A stretch of 64,000 bases of DNA from Nocardioides jensenii JCM 1364 = NBRC 14755 (GTDB taxonomy: Bacteria; Actinomycetota; Actinomycetes; Propionibacteriales; Nocardioidaceae): NCBI RefSeq assembly GCF_001552535.1, contig NZ_BCRJ01000028.1:37291-101290 (forward strand), written 5' to 3'. Positions 23,727 to 33,080 of this stretch are shown here, one piece after another; position 1 is the first letter of the stretch, and every line of letters begins with the position of its first letter. Position numbers and translations under genes: made by a program. The notes below the pieces were generated by a model. That model was given only the letters and a program-made list of their open reading frames with translations, was not told the origin of the DNA and searched no databases.

Positions 23727-25679
23727 TCAATGCTCGACCACCGAGGAGGCAGCCCACTGGCGGGCCAGGTCGGTGTAGCGGGCGAGCAGCTCGGGCCGGT
23801 CGACGGCACCGGCACTGACCACGTCGTCGGGTAGCGAGCCCTGCAGGATGCGCTTGAGTGGGATCTCGAGCTTCTTGCCGGTCTTGGTGTGCGGGATCGC
23901 CTCGACCACGTGCATCTCGTCGGGCACGTGGCGTGGCGAGCCCTGCGTGCGCAGCAGGTCACGCAGCCGCGCCAGGTCAGCTTCGTCGAGGCTGCGCCCG
24001 GGCGCCGGCACCAGGAACATCGGCATCCGGTAGGAGCCGTCTGGCATCTCGACGCCGAGCACGAGGGCTTCGGCGACTGCCGGATCCTTCTCCACGATCT
24101 GGTAGAGGTCCGAGGACCCGATGCGCACGCCGTTGCGGTTCAGCGTCGAGTCCGACCGGCCATGCACGATGAAGGTGCCGTGGCCGGTGTGCGTGGCCCA
24201 GTCCCCCTGCCGCCACACGCCCGGGAAGGTGTCGAAGTAGGCGTCGTGCAGCCGCTCCCCGGTGGGGTCGTTCCAGAACCTCAAGGGCATCGACGGATAG
24301 GGAATGGTCACCACGAGCTCGCCGACGGTGTCGCGAACCGGTCGACCGTCGGCGTCGTACGCCGCGGCCGCGACGCCCAGCAATGGGCCGGAGATCTCGC
24401 CGGCGCGCACCGGCAGGTTGGGTGCTCCGCCGAGGAACGCGCTGACCACGTCGGTGCCACCGCACGCGGAGAAGACCGGTACGTCGGGCCCGACGTTGTC
24501 GCGGACCCAGTCGAAGAGCACCGCCGCGACCGGCGCACCCGTGACCGCGATCTGGGTCAGCGCGGAGAGGTCGTGCTCGTCCCGCGGCACCAGTCCGAGC
24601 GTCCGGGTGTGCTGCAGGTGACCCGGGCTGGTGCCGAACATGGTGACCCGTTCCCGCTCGACGATCTCCCAGAGGCGATCGCCGTCAGGGTGCGTGGGGC
24701 TGCCCTCGCAGACCACCGTGGTCGCACCCACTATCAGTGCCGAGACCACTACGTTCCAGAGCATCCAGTTGGTCGTGGTGTGCCACAGCATCGTGTCGCC
24801 GGGCCCCAGGTCATGCTGCAGGCCGAGCAGGCCGAGGTGTGCGGACACCACCCCGGCGTGCCCGTGCACGATGCCCTTCGGCACGCCGGTCGTGCCGGAG
24901 GAGAACAGCACCCACAACGGGTGGTCCGCCGGCAGCTGCTCGGTCTCCAACTCCGCGCCGGCGGCGATCGCGTCGTGCCAAGGGATCACGTCCACGCCCG
25001 GCAAGTCGTCGATCGCCAGCCCGCAGCGTTCGACCGCGACGACGGTCCGGACGCCCAGCTCCTCGGCCAGCACGCCGACGACCTCACGCCGGTCGACGGC
25101 GGCACCGCCCCAGTCGTACGCCGCCACCGCCACCAGGACGGTCGGTTCGAGCTGGCGCAACCGGTCGGCCGCGGCCGAGGCGCCGTAGTCAGGCGCGCAG
25201 CCTGCCCACACTGCGCCAGTCGAGGCACAGCCGAGGAACGCCACGATCGCCTCGATCGAGTTGGTCAGGTAGCCGACCACCCGATCGCCCCGTCGTACGC
25301 CGCGGGCGCGCAGCGTCCGTGTGAACCCGGCCACCTGGTCGGCGAGCTCGGACCAGTCCAGCTCCACACGGGTGCCGTCCTCAGCGATCGAGACCACCGC
25401 AGCGCCGGGAAGGTCGCGATGCCGCAGCACCTGGTCGACATAGTTCAACCTGGCTCCCTCGAACCAGCGGTGGTGCGGCATCGGGTGGTCGCTGAGGACC
25501 CGGTCGTAGGGAGTGGAGGCGCGTACGCCGAAGAACTCCCAGACCAGCTCCCAGAACTGCTCAGGCTCGGTGACCGACCAGTGGTGGAGCTGCCAGTAGT
25601 CCTCGGCCGAGACGCCGAAGCGGCTGGCCGCGGCTTCGGCGAACGCCTCGATGTTGGTGTCGGGTTGCTCGGGGTTCAT
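23727..25679 (-). CDS. Acetoacetyl-CoA synthetase-like acyl-CoA ligase
   Basis: The 650-aa ANL-superfamily ligase has the ACS N-terminal region (DYWQLHHWSVTEPEQFWELV), the P-loop LFSSGTTGVPKGIVHGHAG, and the C-terminal catalytic Lys motif HTKTGKKLEIPLKRIL. Family pattern and length match acetoacetate-CoA ligase, forming acetoacetyl-CoA from the acid, ATP and CoA. Its place directly after an extradiol dioxygenase and an FAH-family hydrolase suggests it captures a beta-keto acid released from ring cleavage. It is separated from the dioxygenase gene by 5 nt. Confidence 0.88.
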   Translation of the reverse strand: MNPEQPDTNIEAFAEAAASRFGVSAEDYWQLHHWSVTEPEQFWELVWEFFGVRASTPYDRVLSDHPMPHHRWFEGARLNYVDQVLRHRDLPGAAVVSIAEDGTRVELDWSELADQVAGFTRTLRARGVRRGDRVVGYLTNSIEAIVAFLGCASTGAVWAGCAPDYGASAAADRLRQLEPTVLVAVAAYDWGGAAVDRREVVGVLAEELGVRTVVAVERCGLAIDDLPGVDVIPWHDAIAAGAELETEQLPADHPLWVLFSSGTTGVPKGIVHGHAGVVSAHLGLLGLQHDLGPGDTMLWHTTTNWMLWNVVVSALIVGATTVVCEGSPTHPDGDRLWEIVERERVTMFGTSPGHLQHTRTLGLVPRDEHDLSALTQIAVTGAPVAAVLFDWVRDNVGPDVPVFSACGGTDVVSAFLGGAPNLPVRAGEISGPLLGVAAAAYDADGRPVRDTVGELVVTIPYPSMPLRFWNDPTGERLHDAYFDTFPGVWRQGDWATHTGHGTFIVHGRSDSTLNRNGVRIGSSDLYQIVEKDPAVAEALVLGVEMPDGSYRMPMFLVPAPGRSLDEADLARLRDLLRTQGSPRHVPDEMHVVEAIPHTKTGKKLEIPLKRILQGSLPDDVVSAGAVDRPELLARYTDLARQWAASSVVEH

Positions 25680-25684
25680 GACAG

Positions 25685-26599
25685 TCAGCTCGAGTGTGCA
25701 CCGGTCATCATGCCGGCAAGGTCCTCGGGCGCCAGGAACGACGGGGGCGGTGGCGGGCCCCAGTTGTAGAGACCCTTCGCACCCTCCCAGACCCCCGGCT
25801 CCCAGAGGGCGTCGTCGACGATGCAGTCGATGTCGGAGTAGTACTCCGAGAAGTTGCCGGCCGGGTCCTTGAGGTACCAGAAGAAGTTGGAGCCGACGTG
25901 GTGGCGGCCCAGGCCCCACACGTGACGGTCCGGGTCGTTCTCGAGCATCGCGGTGGCGCCGCGGCCGATCTCGTCAATGTCCTCGACCTGCCACGAGGTG
26001 TGGTGCAGGAAGTTCACCGGCGCCTGCTGCACCAGGACGTTGTGGTGGTCGGTCGAGCAGCGCATGAACGCGGCCAGGCCTGGGACACGGTCGCTGACCT
26101 TGAAGCCGATGCCCTCGGTGAAGAACCGCTGGGTGGCCTCCTGGTCGGTGGAACCGATCACCACGTGCCCGAGCTTGCGCGGCTTGACCGGCCCTTCTCG
26201 GAGTACGCCGGGAGCGCGGCCCTCGCGCTCGATGCGACCCGGAAAGTTGTAGGGCGTGGGATCGGAGGCCTGCTCGATGTGCGGGCTGACCGAGACCGTG
26301 GCCCGGAAGCCGGCGATCGGCTCCTCGGTGACCAGGCTCGTTCCCTCCCGCTTGGTGGCGAGGTCGAGCTTGTCCAACTGGGTCGCGATGCGGTCCACGT
26401 CGTCCGGGTCGTCGACGCCGATCCCGATCTCGAGCAGTCGGCGTTGCGACGACGACGCGATGCGCAGCTGCTGGCCACCGTCGGCCGTGCTGAAGCTGCC
26501 GTCGCCATGGTGGGTGAGTCCGAACTCCTCGTAGTAGGTAACGGTCTCGTCGACGTTCGGCACCCCGATGGTGACGGAGGTGAGTCGGTGCAGTGACAT
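25685..26599 (-). CDS. Type I extradiol (VOC) dioxygenase
   Basis: The 304-aa protein consists of two VOC modules (about 1-125 and 140-290). The C-terminal module retains the Fe(II) triad expected for catechol extradiol dioxygenases: His145 (LGHVVIG), His200 (NFLHHTSW) and Glu252 (NFSEYYSD). It should cleave a catechol next to the hydroxyls. The product of the two-component monooxygenase encoded downstream on this strand is the presumed substrate. It abuts the FAH gene by 1 nt. Confidence 0.9.
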   Translation of the reverse strand: MSLHRLTSVTIGVPNVDETVTYYEEFGLTHHGDGSFSTADGGQQLRIASSSQRRLLEIGIGVDDPDDVDRIATQLDKLDLATKREGTSLVTEEPIAGFRATVSVSPHIEQASDPTPYNFPGRIEREGRAPGVLREGPVKPRKLGHVVIGSTDQEATQRFFTEGIGFKVSDRVPGLAAFMRCSTDHHNVLVQQAPVNFLHHTSWQVEDIDEIGRGATAMLENDPDRHVWGLGRHHVGSNFFWYLKDPAGNFSEYYSDIDCIVDDALWEPGVWEGAKGLYNWGPPPPPSFLAPEDLAGMMTGAHSS

Positions 26600-26600
26600 G

Positions 26601-27509
26601 TCAGGCCTCCCCTGAATCGTTGGTCGCCAAGTCGTCTGCGCTGACGGGAGTAGCGACGAAGCGCTGGCGCTGCTCGCCCAGGCCCTCGATCCAGCTGTGC
26701 AACTCCTCGCCGTCCTGGAGGAACCGCTGCGGGGAGCGTCCGGCGCCGACGCCGGCCGGCGTACCGGTGAAGACGAGGTCTCCCGGGAGCAGCGTGATCG
26801 TGCGGGAGAGTGCCGCGATCAGTCGTGGCACCGAGTGGATGAGGTCGCGGGTGCGGCCGTCCTGCACGGTCTCGCCGTCTATGGCGCAACCGAGCGGGAG
26901 GTCGTCGCGGTCGGGCAGCTCGTCGGTGGTGACCAGCCATGGGCCGACTGGGGCGAAGCCCGGGAACGACTTGCCCAGGCTGAACTGGGGAGCCGGGCCG
27001 GCGAGCTGGCTGACCCGCTCGGAGAGGTCCTGGCCGATGGTCAGTCCGGCGACGTGGTCCCACGCGTCGGCTTCGTCGACGTTCGTGGCGGCTCGCCCGA
27101 TGACCGCGACGAGCTCGACTTCCCAGTCGGTGTTGCCGCCGGGCGGCAGGGTGACCTCCGTGTCGGGACCGGTGAGGCTGGTGACGAACTTGGTGAAGGT
27201 CGGCGGCAGACCGGTCGGTGCCTCGAAGCCGGACTCGGCCGCGTGGCTGCTGTAGTTGAGCCCGATGGCCACGATCTGACGAGGTGCCGGTGACGGACTG
27301 TCGAGCTGGGCGCGGGTGAACGCCGTACGTGCATCGGCGGAGTCCTCCCGGGCCACGGCGTCCTCGGCCCAAGCACGGAAGCCGTCCCATTCCAGATAGA
27401 TCTCGGCGAGGTCTGGTCCGAACTTGCCGGCACTGGCGTCGGCGACGTCGATGCCGTCGGTGTCACTGGTGAGCAGGACGGCGCGGCCGTCCACGTTGGC
27501 GAGTCTCAT
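26601..27509 (-). CDS. Fumarylacetoacetate hydrolase family protein
   Basis: The 302-aa protein has an N-terminal small domain and the C-terminal FAH fold: GLNYSSHAAE, metal ligands DWEVELVAVIG (Glu130, Glu132) and GQDLSERV (Asp160), Lys179, and the late FTGTPAGVG motif. Family members hydrolyse C-C bonds of beta-diketo acids or hydrate/isomerise ring-fission products. In this operon it probably cleaves the meta-fission product. GGAG is placed 6-9 nt before the ATG. Confidence 0.9.
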   Translation of the reverse strand: MRLANVDGRAVLLTSDTDGIDVADASAGKFGPDLAEIYLEWDGFRAWAEDAVAREDSADARTAFTRAQLDSPSPAPRQIVAIGLNYSSHAAESGFEAPTGLPPTFTKFVTSLTGPDTEVTLPPGGNTDWEVELVAVIGRAATNVDEADAWDHVAGLTIGQDLSERVSQLAGPAPQFSLGKSFPGFAPVGPWLVTTDELPDRDDLPLGCAIDGETVQDGRTRDLIHSVPRLIAALSRTITLLPGDLVFTGTPAGVGAGRSPQRFLQDGEELHSWIEGLGEQRQRFVATPVSADDLATNDSGEA

Positions 27510-27537
27510 GGTGTCTCCTTGCGTCAGGTCTGATTGG

Positions 27538-28752
27538 TCAGATGAGTGCGGTGATCTGTTCTTCGACCCCGAGCAGTGCCCGGCCATAGAGCTCGAAGCC
27601 GATCTCGGGGTTGACCACCGCGTGGCGGCTGCCGGTCTCCAGGTCGCGCCACACCCGCTGCATCGGGTTGGCCTCGGCGAAGCTGCCGGCGCCGTGCACG
27701 TTGAGCAGCAGGTCGACGGCCTCGCGGCAGTGCGTGGCGATCGTGCTGACGTCGGCGCGCACGCGGGCCCGCGTGGTGAAGTCGAGGTACTCACCCGACG
27801 CCGCGGCCCGGTCGATGTCGGCGCCGGCGCGGAGCATGTGCAGCTCCGCGGTGTCGATCAGCTGAGCGGCCTTGGCCACCTGCAACTGGGTGGTCGGCGC
27901 GAGCGAGGACTTGTCATAGAACGTGTAGCTGATGCCGCGGCCCTTGGCCAGCGAGGCCTGGACCAGCTCGAGCGCCTGCTTGGCGAGACCGAGCTGGGGA
28001 GCGACCAGCACCAGCGCCAGCACCGGCACCATCGCCGAGCGGTAGAGCGCCTCGTCCGTGTGCTCGGTCGCGTAGTCCCCGCCGATGCCCCGGGTGACCG
28101 AGAGAATCCGGTGGTCGGGCACGAAGACCTCGTCCGCGACCAGCGTGTTGCTGCCAGTGCCGCGCATACCGGCGACGTACCAGGTGTCCTCGACGGACAG
28201 GTCGCTCATCGGGATCAGGGCCATGCCCTGGTCGACGGCCTCGCCGTCCTCGTTGACGATGTGGACGCCCAGGCCGGCCCACTGCGAGTGCAGGCACCCG
28301 GAGGCGAAGCCCCACTTGCCGGTCACTACGAGGCCACCCTCGACCCTGCGGCTGGTCGAGGTCGGGGCGATCACGCCGCACACACGAGCGGCGGGGTCCT
28401 CGCCCCACACCTCCTGCTGGGCGCGCTCGGGGAAGAGGCCGGCGATCCAGGAGCAGACGTTCATCAGGGTGCTGGCCCAGGCGGTGGAGCCGTCGCCACG
28501 GCCGAGCTCGACGCTGATCCGCAGCGAGGTGGTCACATCGGTCTCGAGACCGCCGAGCCGGGCCGGAACGGAGACGCGGTAGAGGTCGGCGGCCTTGATC
28601 GCCTCGATGTTCTCCTCCGCCACGCGACGCTGCTTCTCGGTGGTCTCGGCGTTGGCGCGCAGCAGCGGCACCAGCTCGGCGGCGCGGGCGACCAGCGCGT
28701 CACTGGTCGGCTCCGCGACGGACGTACGGCGTTCGGTCGAGGTGGCAGTCAT
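27538..28752 (-). CDS. Flavin-dependent monooxygenase, acyl-CoA dehydrogenase fold
   Basis: The 404-aa group D flavin monooxygenase has the ACAD fold (N-terminal helices, then GLVVTGKWGFASGCLHSQWA in the beta domain, and a C-terminal four-helix bundle with VDLLLNVHGAG). It resembles the oxygenase components HsaA and HpaB, which ortho-hydroxylate phenols with reduced flavin supplied by a partner. The partner reductase gene lies divergently 231 nt away. It is the first gene of the minus-strand catabolic arm, with AGGAG before ATG 28752. Confidence 0.88.
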   Translation of the reverse strand: MTATSTERRTSVAEPTSDALVARAAELVPLLRANAETTEKQRRVAEENIEAIKAADLYRVSVPARLGGLETDVTTSLRISVELGRGDGSTAWASTLMNVCSWIAGLFPERAQQEVWGEDPAARVCGVIAPTSTSRRVEGGLVVTGKWGFASGCLHSQWAGLGVHIVNEDGEAVDQGMALIPMSDLSVEDTWYVAGMRGTGSNTLVADEVFVPDHRILSVTRGIGGDYATEHTDEALYRSAMVPVLALVLVAPQLGLAKQALELVQASLAKGRGISYTFYDKSSLAPTTQLQVAKAAQLIDTAELHMLRAGADIDRAAASGEYLDFTTRARVRADVSTIATHCREAVDLLLNVHGAGSFAEANPMQRVWRDLETGSRHAVVNPEIGFELYGRALLGVEEQITALI

Positions 28753-28983
28753 GGTGGACTCCTGTGTGGTTGGCGGTCGGTGTCGTGCGGCAACGATGCG
28801 ACACCGGTCACACCCCGCGCTTGCGCTGGGAGTCCACACTTCCGACCGACCTTTGGACTCTGTGTGACCACGGTCACGCGAGTGCAACCGGCCCTCGGAT
28901 GTTTGGACTCGGAGCCCAAGGCAGCCCCGACGTGATGTGCTTCACTCGAAGCCTGATCCCGCCGCACGTCTGGAGAATCGGCC
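28753..28983. promoter_or_regulatory. Divergent control region with TGGACTC repeats
   Basis: TTTGGACTC occurs at 28852-28860 and 28902-28910 (50-bp period), and its inverted core GAGTCCA at 28830-28836. Between them lies the palindrome GTGACC-AC-GGTCAC (28864-28877). These sites sit between the monooxygenase and reductase genes and are good candidates for binding by the PucR-type regulator encoded two genes away. Confidence 0.6.
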
Positions 28984-29535
28984 ATGACCATGACCAGCCT
29001 GAAGCCACAGTTCGATGCCACCACCTTCCGCCGTGCCCTCGGCCACGTACCCACCTCGGTGTGCGTCGTGACCGTCGCCGATGATGAGGGCACGACCGGG
29101 ATGACGGTCGGCAGCTTCACCTCGATCTCACTGGACCCGCCGCTGGTGGGCTTCTTCGCTGACTCCGGGTCGTCCACGTTCCAACGGGTACGACGGGCCG
29201 GGGCGTTCACGGTCAACCTGCTCAACGACCACCAGGGCGGGCTGTGCCAGGCGTTCGCCCGCAAGAGCGCCGACCGGTTCGACGGCGTTCCGCTGGTCGC
29301 CGGTGACCACCCGGCACCTCGCCTGGCCGAGGCGCTCGGGTGGATCGACTGCGAGATCCACTCGGTCGTCACCATCGGCGACCACGACGCGGTCGTGGGT
29401 CGGGTCATGCGCCTGGACGTACCTCCCGTACCCCGCAAGCCGCTGGTCTTCTATCGCGGCACCCTGTGCCAGCTCGACGCACGCACCGTGCCCAGCAAGG
29501 GCAACTGGCAGCGCGACCACTACGCCGAATGGTGA
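28984..29535 (+). CDS. Flavin reductase, two-component monooxygenase partner
   Basis: The 183-aa flavin reductase-like domain (HsaB/HpaC type) has FRRALGHVPTSVCVVTVADD, GMTVGSFTSISLDPPLVGFF (flavin-binding) and AGAFTVNLLNDHQ. It supplies FADH2 or FMNH2 to the divergent monooxygenase. It is coupled to the regulator gene by a 4-nt GTGA overlap at its stop. ATG 28990 is an equally possible start. Confidence 0.92.
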   Translation: MTMTSLKPQFDATTFRRALGHVPTSVCVVTVADDEGTTGMTVGSFTSISLDPPLVGFFADSGSSTFQRVRRAGAFTVNLLNDHQGGLCQAFARKSADRFDGVPLVAGDHPAPRLAEALGWIDCEIHSVVTIGDHDAVVGRVMRLDVPPVPRKPLVFYRGTLCQLDARTVPSKGNWQRDHYAEW

Positions 29536-30824
29536 AGAGCCCGCCGGAGGCCGACGGGCAATGGCTGCTGACCCTGACCGGGTCGGGTCGGCACGCGCCG
29601 GCCAGTCACCCGCCGCTGGTCGCGCGGGTGCGTGACGTGCTCGGCCCCGGTGCACTCGACTGGGGCGTGGACGTGGGCCACGAGATGGCCACCACGATCA
29701 TCGCGGACATCACGGCGATGGGTGGCGGCGAGGAGGCGTTCGACACGCTGCGGATGGGGACGGAGGCGTCCACGCTGCACTCCATGCTGATGCTGGTCTC
29801 CGACGACCCGACCTCGGGCACTGTTCCCGAGGAGTCACTCGAGGGCGACCGCGTCTTCGCACAACGCCGGATCCCACTCGATGTGGTGCTGCATGGGATC
29901 CGGGTCGGCCACTCGATCATGGCCCGCTCGCTACTCGACGCCGCGTCGACGATGGTCGAGGAGCCGCTGCGCACCCAGGAGATGAAGCGCACCTCCGAGT
30001 GGCTCTTCGGCTACATGGACGACTTCGCCTCGACCATGTCCGCCGAATACCTCGCCGAGCACGACCGCTGGGTGACCAGCGCAGCCGCCGAGCGCGCGGA
30101 GCTGGTGGCGTCGATCCTCGACGGGACCCCCGTCCGGGTGGCCGATGCATCGACCACGCTGGGCTACCCGCTCGACCGGCACCACCTGGCACTGGTGGTG
30201 TGGCGCACACCGGGCAGCGCGGAGACTGCGACCGACCTGCAGAGGGTCGCCGCGAAGCTGCTGGCCGACAGCGGATGCAGCGCCAGCCTCGTCGTACCCT
30301 TCGGTGCCTCGTCGGTGTGGGTGTGGACGTCGTGGCGCTCCGGCGACATCGAGCGCCCCCAACTCGTCGCCCCGGACCTGCCGGGCATCAACGTCACGGT
30401 CGGCACCCTGGCCGCCGGCGTGGACGGCTTCCGGCAGTCACACCACGAGGCGCTGCAGGCTGCCGAGCTGGTCCGTGGCGCCTCCTCACCCACCTGGCTC
30501 ACCTGGTACGACGACGTCGAGCTCGCCGTCCTGCTCAGCAGCGATCCTGCTCTGGCCCGCGCATTCGTGTCGCGCGAGCTCGGTCCACTGGCCGCCGACA
30601 CCGCGCCGGCAGCCGAGCTCCGGGAGACCGTGGCCACCTACCTGGCCTGCGACCGCAGCCTCGCCCAGGCAGCGGAGATCCTCCACGTCGCGCGCAACAC
30701 CGTGGCCTACCGGGTCAAGAAGGTGGAGAAGGAGATCGGTCGCGACCTGCGGGATCGACGCCTGGAGTTCGAGTGCGCGCTGCGCCTGACCCAGAGCGCG
30801 GGCAGTGTCGTGCTCGACTCCTGA
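29532..30824 (+). CDS. PucR/CdaR-family transcriptional regulator
   Basis: The 430-aa protein has an N-terminal helical sensor (about 1-160, with HEMATTIIADITAMGGG), a central GGDEF-like domain (about 185-330) and the C-terminal PucR helix-turn-helix (AAEILHVARNTVAYRVKKVE, about 380-400). Such regulators activate purine or aromatic catabolism genes in response to the substrate. The gene overlaps the flavin reductase and is the likely controller of both arms through the TGGACTC sites. GTG 29532 is chosen by the overlap. Confidence 0.88.
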   Translation: MKSPPEADGQWLLTLTGSGRHAPASHPPLVARVRDVLGPGALDWGVDVGHEMATTIIADITAMGGGEEAFDTLRMGTEASTLHSMLMLVSDDPTSGTVPEESLEGDRVFAQRRIPLDVVLHGIRVGHSIMARSLLDAASTMVEEPLRTQEMKRTSEWLFGYMDDFASTMSAEYLAEHDRWVTSAAAERAELVASILDGTPVRVADASTTLGYPLDRHHLALVVWRTPGSAETATDLQRVAAKLLADSGCSASLVVPFGASSVWVWTSWRSGDIERPQLVAPDLPGINVTVGTLAAGVDGFRQSHHEALQAAELVRGASSPTWLTWYDDVELAVLLSSDPALARAFVSRELGPLAADTAPAAELRETVATYLACDRSLAQAAEILHVARNTVAYRVKKVEKEIGRDLRDRRLEFECALRLTQSAGSVVLDS

Positions 30825-30860
30825 CGCGCGTCCACTGGTTCCGCTTGGCCGGACATCTTG

Positions 30861-32090
30861 CTACCCAGGCGAGCGCGCACGGCGCTTGTCCCACCTTCGC
30901 TGCCGACTGATGTCCGCTGAGTGTTCTGGTACGTCGATGGGGGCGAGGTCATCGTCAGTCCTCTCAAGGACGTTCTCAACGAATCGACGTTCCGCGCGCT
31001 GGTCGTCTCCTGCGGCTCTGTCGACGGCGACCATGTCCAGCTGAGCGGTGTCGTCATACGGCGCGGCCTCGACACTTGTCTCGGCGGCGAATCGGGCCAG
31101 CCCCAGGTCACCCACGGCGAGCGCGTGGGTCGTGACGATGTGGGCGGTGTCGACGATGGCGCAAGTCATGATGTGGTCGAGTCGCTCACCATCCAGGAGC
31201 CAGCATCGGTTGCCACTCCGTGGACGACGTATCTGCCTTGGACGCCGCTGGCGTGGGTCTGGCGTGCGTTCGGCAGGTGTGGTTTGCCGGTCCGTTGGTC
31301 TCTCCCGAGCCATCCTCGGATGATCCCCATGTCCTTCCGCGCTCGCTCAGGCTGTAGTCCAAAGGCTTTTGCGACTTCGTCTGCAGTAACGCCCTTCGTG
31401 TGGAGGACGAGGTACGCAAGGAGCTCAACGTAGAAGGGACGACGATGCGCCATCTTGCGCACGTCACCCAACGTCCGGGCGCTCACCGGACCAAGAATAG
31501 TGAGGTTTGGGCCCATGAGTCGGGAGGCCTGCCAGCGGGCGACGTCCTCGTCGAGCTGAGGGTCCCGCTCCTGCACCTGCTGCGCAGCGGCCTCAGAGAC
31601 CACCGGGGCGAGGCGCTCAACGTCCTTTGCAAGTGTGGCCGCGCGCGACTCGTATTCGTGGGCGGGCAATGGCAACAGTGATCGGTCGCCAGCAGGGCCG
31701 TCCGCTGGCCGTGCAACGGTCAGGCCCTGGTTCAGTGCCCCTGCCGTATCGACAAGCGAGTCAGATCCGCCTACCGGCATTGGCACGGTCGACGTCTCCC
31801 GAGTGATGTCGACCAGGGCCGCGCAAGCCCGTGCCTCGTCGGCAGTCAGGCTAGTGGCTGTGAGGTTCAGACCGAGCGGCTCGATGGAGAGCATGCCGGT
31901 CGAACTTAGGCGCAGCTCAGCGTCGTCGGTGGAATGATCGTCGCCGATGGTGATATCGGCAGCACCCGAGCGGCCCTCGTAGCTCGTGATGATCTTGGCG
32001 ACCTGCCGTACGGCTTCGGCGTTGGATGGCACGGTCGAGGTGATCAGCGTCCGGAACTGGTCCGGCTCAAGCAAGGGATTCTCCGCCTCG
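30861..32090 (-). pseudogene. BTAD/SARP-like large regulator, C-terminal part, frameshifted
   Basis: From about 32090 down to 31190 the minus strand encodes EPDQFRTLITSTVP, then LSSTGMLSIEPLGLNLTATS, and a winged-helix-like segment (RRPFYVELLAYLVLHTKGVT, DMGIIRGWLG), as in large actinobacterial LysM/BTAD proteins. It then hits a stop, while a different frame continues with the TPR-like end (IVDTAHIVTTHALAVGDLGL, AETSVEAAPYDDTAQLDMVA). The N-terminus, with the membrane and LysM parts, is missing. It is N-truncated and frameshifted, hence non-functional. Confidence 0.8.
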
Positions 32091-32095
32091 AGGTC

Positions 32096-32590
32096 GGCGG
32101 CGAATTCGCCGAGTTCGTGGTTGTGCCGTCCCTCAACGCGCACGTCGTCGACAGCGGCCTCAGTGACGCGGACCTGGCAACCTTTCCGTGTTCGTACGAC
32201 TCGGCCGAGGAGATGCTGGTCCGGGCAGACCTCGGCGAAGGCGAGAGCATCCTGGTCACCGGTGTCGCCGGAGGTGTGGGCAGCGCCCTCATCCAGCTGG
32301 CGTTGGTGCGCGGCGCGCGCGTCGTCGCCGTCGCCAGCGAGTCGAAGCGCGACCGCCTGCTTGCGCTGGGCGCGGAGCACTTCGTGCCCCGCGACGCCGC
32401 CACCCTTCAGGAGTCCGTGGAAGGCCTGGTTGGGGAGCAGGGGATCGACGTCGTCGCGGATGTCGTCGGCGGTGAGCTGTTCGGCCCGATCCTCAAGGTG
32501 CTCCGTCGGGGTGGGCGTTACACGACCTCCGGCGCGATCGGCGGGCCGACGACCGCGATCGACCTTCGTGACCTGATCTGGCGACGGCGC
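32096..32590 (+). pseudogene. Zinc-type alcohol dehydrogenase / quinone reductase fragment
   Basis: The frame encodes the middle of an MDR-family oxidoreductase: GGEFAEFVVVPSLNAHVV, then the NAD(P)-binding Rossmann motif ILVTGVAGGVGSALIQLAL, and GGRYTTSGAIGGPTTAIDL. Both ends are missing: the first about 120 residues are replaced by the opposing pseudogene (junction near 32090), and the C-terminus stops after DLIWRRRQSA. Confidence 0.85.
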
Positions 32591-33080
32591 CAATCGGCTT
32601 GATGAGCCGCCGCCGCTGACCCGAAGCAGGGTCGACCTCAAGCGGGAGACGGCGTCGCGTGAGCCGCACACGCAGTTGTGGCGACCACGGTTGCGGTGGC
32701 GACGCTCCACCTCGCGATGACGATCCCACCAACCCCTGCTGCCAACTCGGCCACCACCACAGAGCCGGCTCGCCGGCGGCGAGCGTGCTGCGTGCCGGCT
32801 TGCCGGCCACCACGTCCCCGGACCGCCATGACCCCGGAACCTCCGGGCGCGGCCCCGATGTCACCGTGGTCCTGTCTGGCGGAACCTCTGCACCAAGCGC
32901 ACTGGTGTGGAGGTCTACCGCCCTGGGCGGTGCGCAAAGAACTCCGACGAATACAGGCTGTTCGCCACTCTGGCCCAGACCTTCACCCACGTCGAGGCGC
33001 TCGACTGATCGTCAAGGTCGACGGCAGCATGATCGCGCTCTCTCGTGCCGACCCGAGCCACTGACGCACGGGTTGCCTGC
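32591..33080. other. Gene-free, probably decayed stretch
   Basis: No frame on either strand gives a recognisable protein. The plus-strand frame ending at 33064 and the minus-strand frame ending at 32638 have Pro/Arg-rich compositions typical of shadow frames. The stretch follows two truncated genes, so degraded coding DNA is the simplest reading. Confidence 0.5.

Noticed and set aside
23889..25769. 626-codon plus-strand frame over the acyl-CoA ligase
   Set aside because: Antisense shadow; the minus-strand ligase has complete catalytic motifs.
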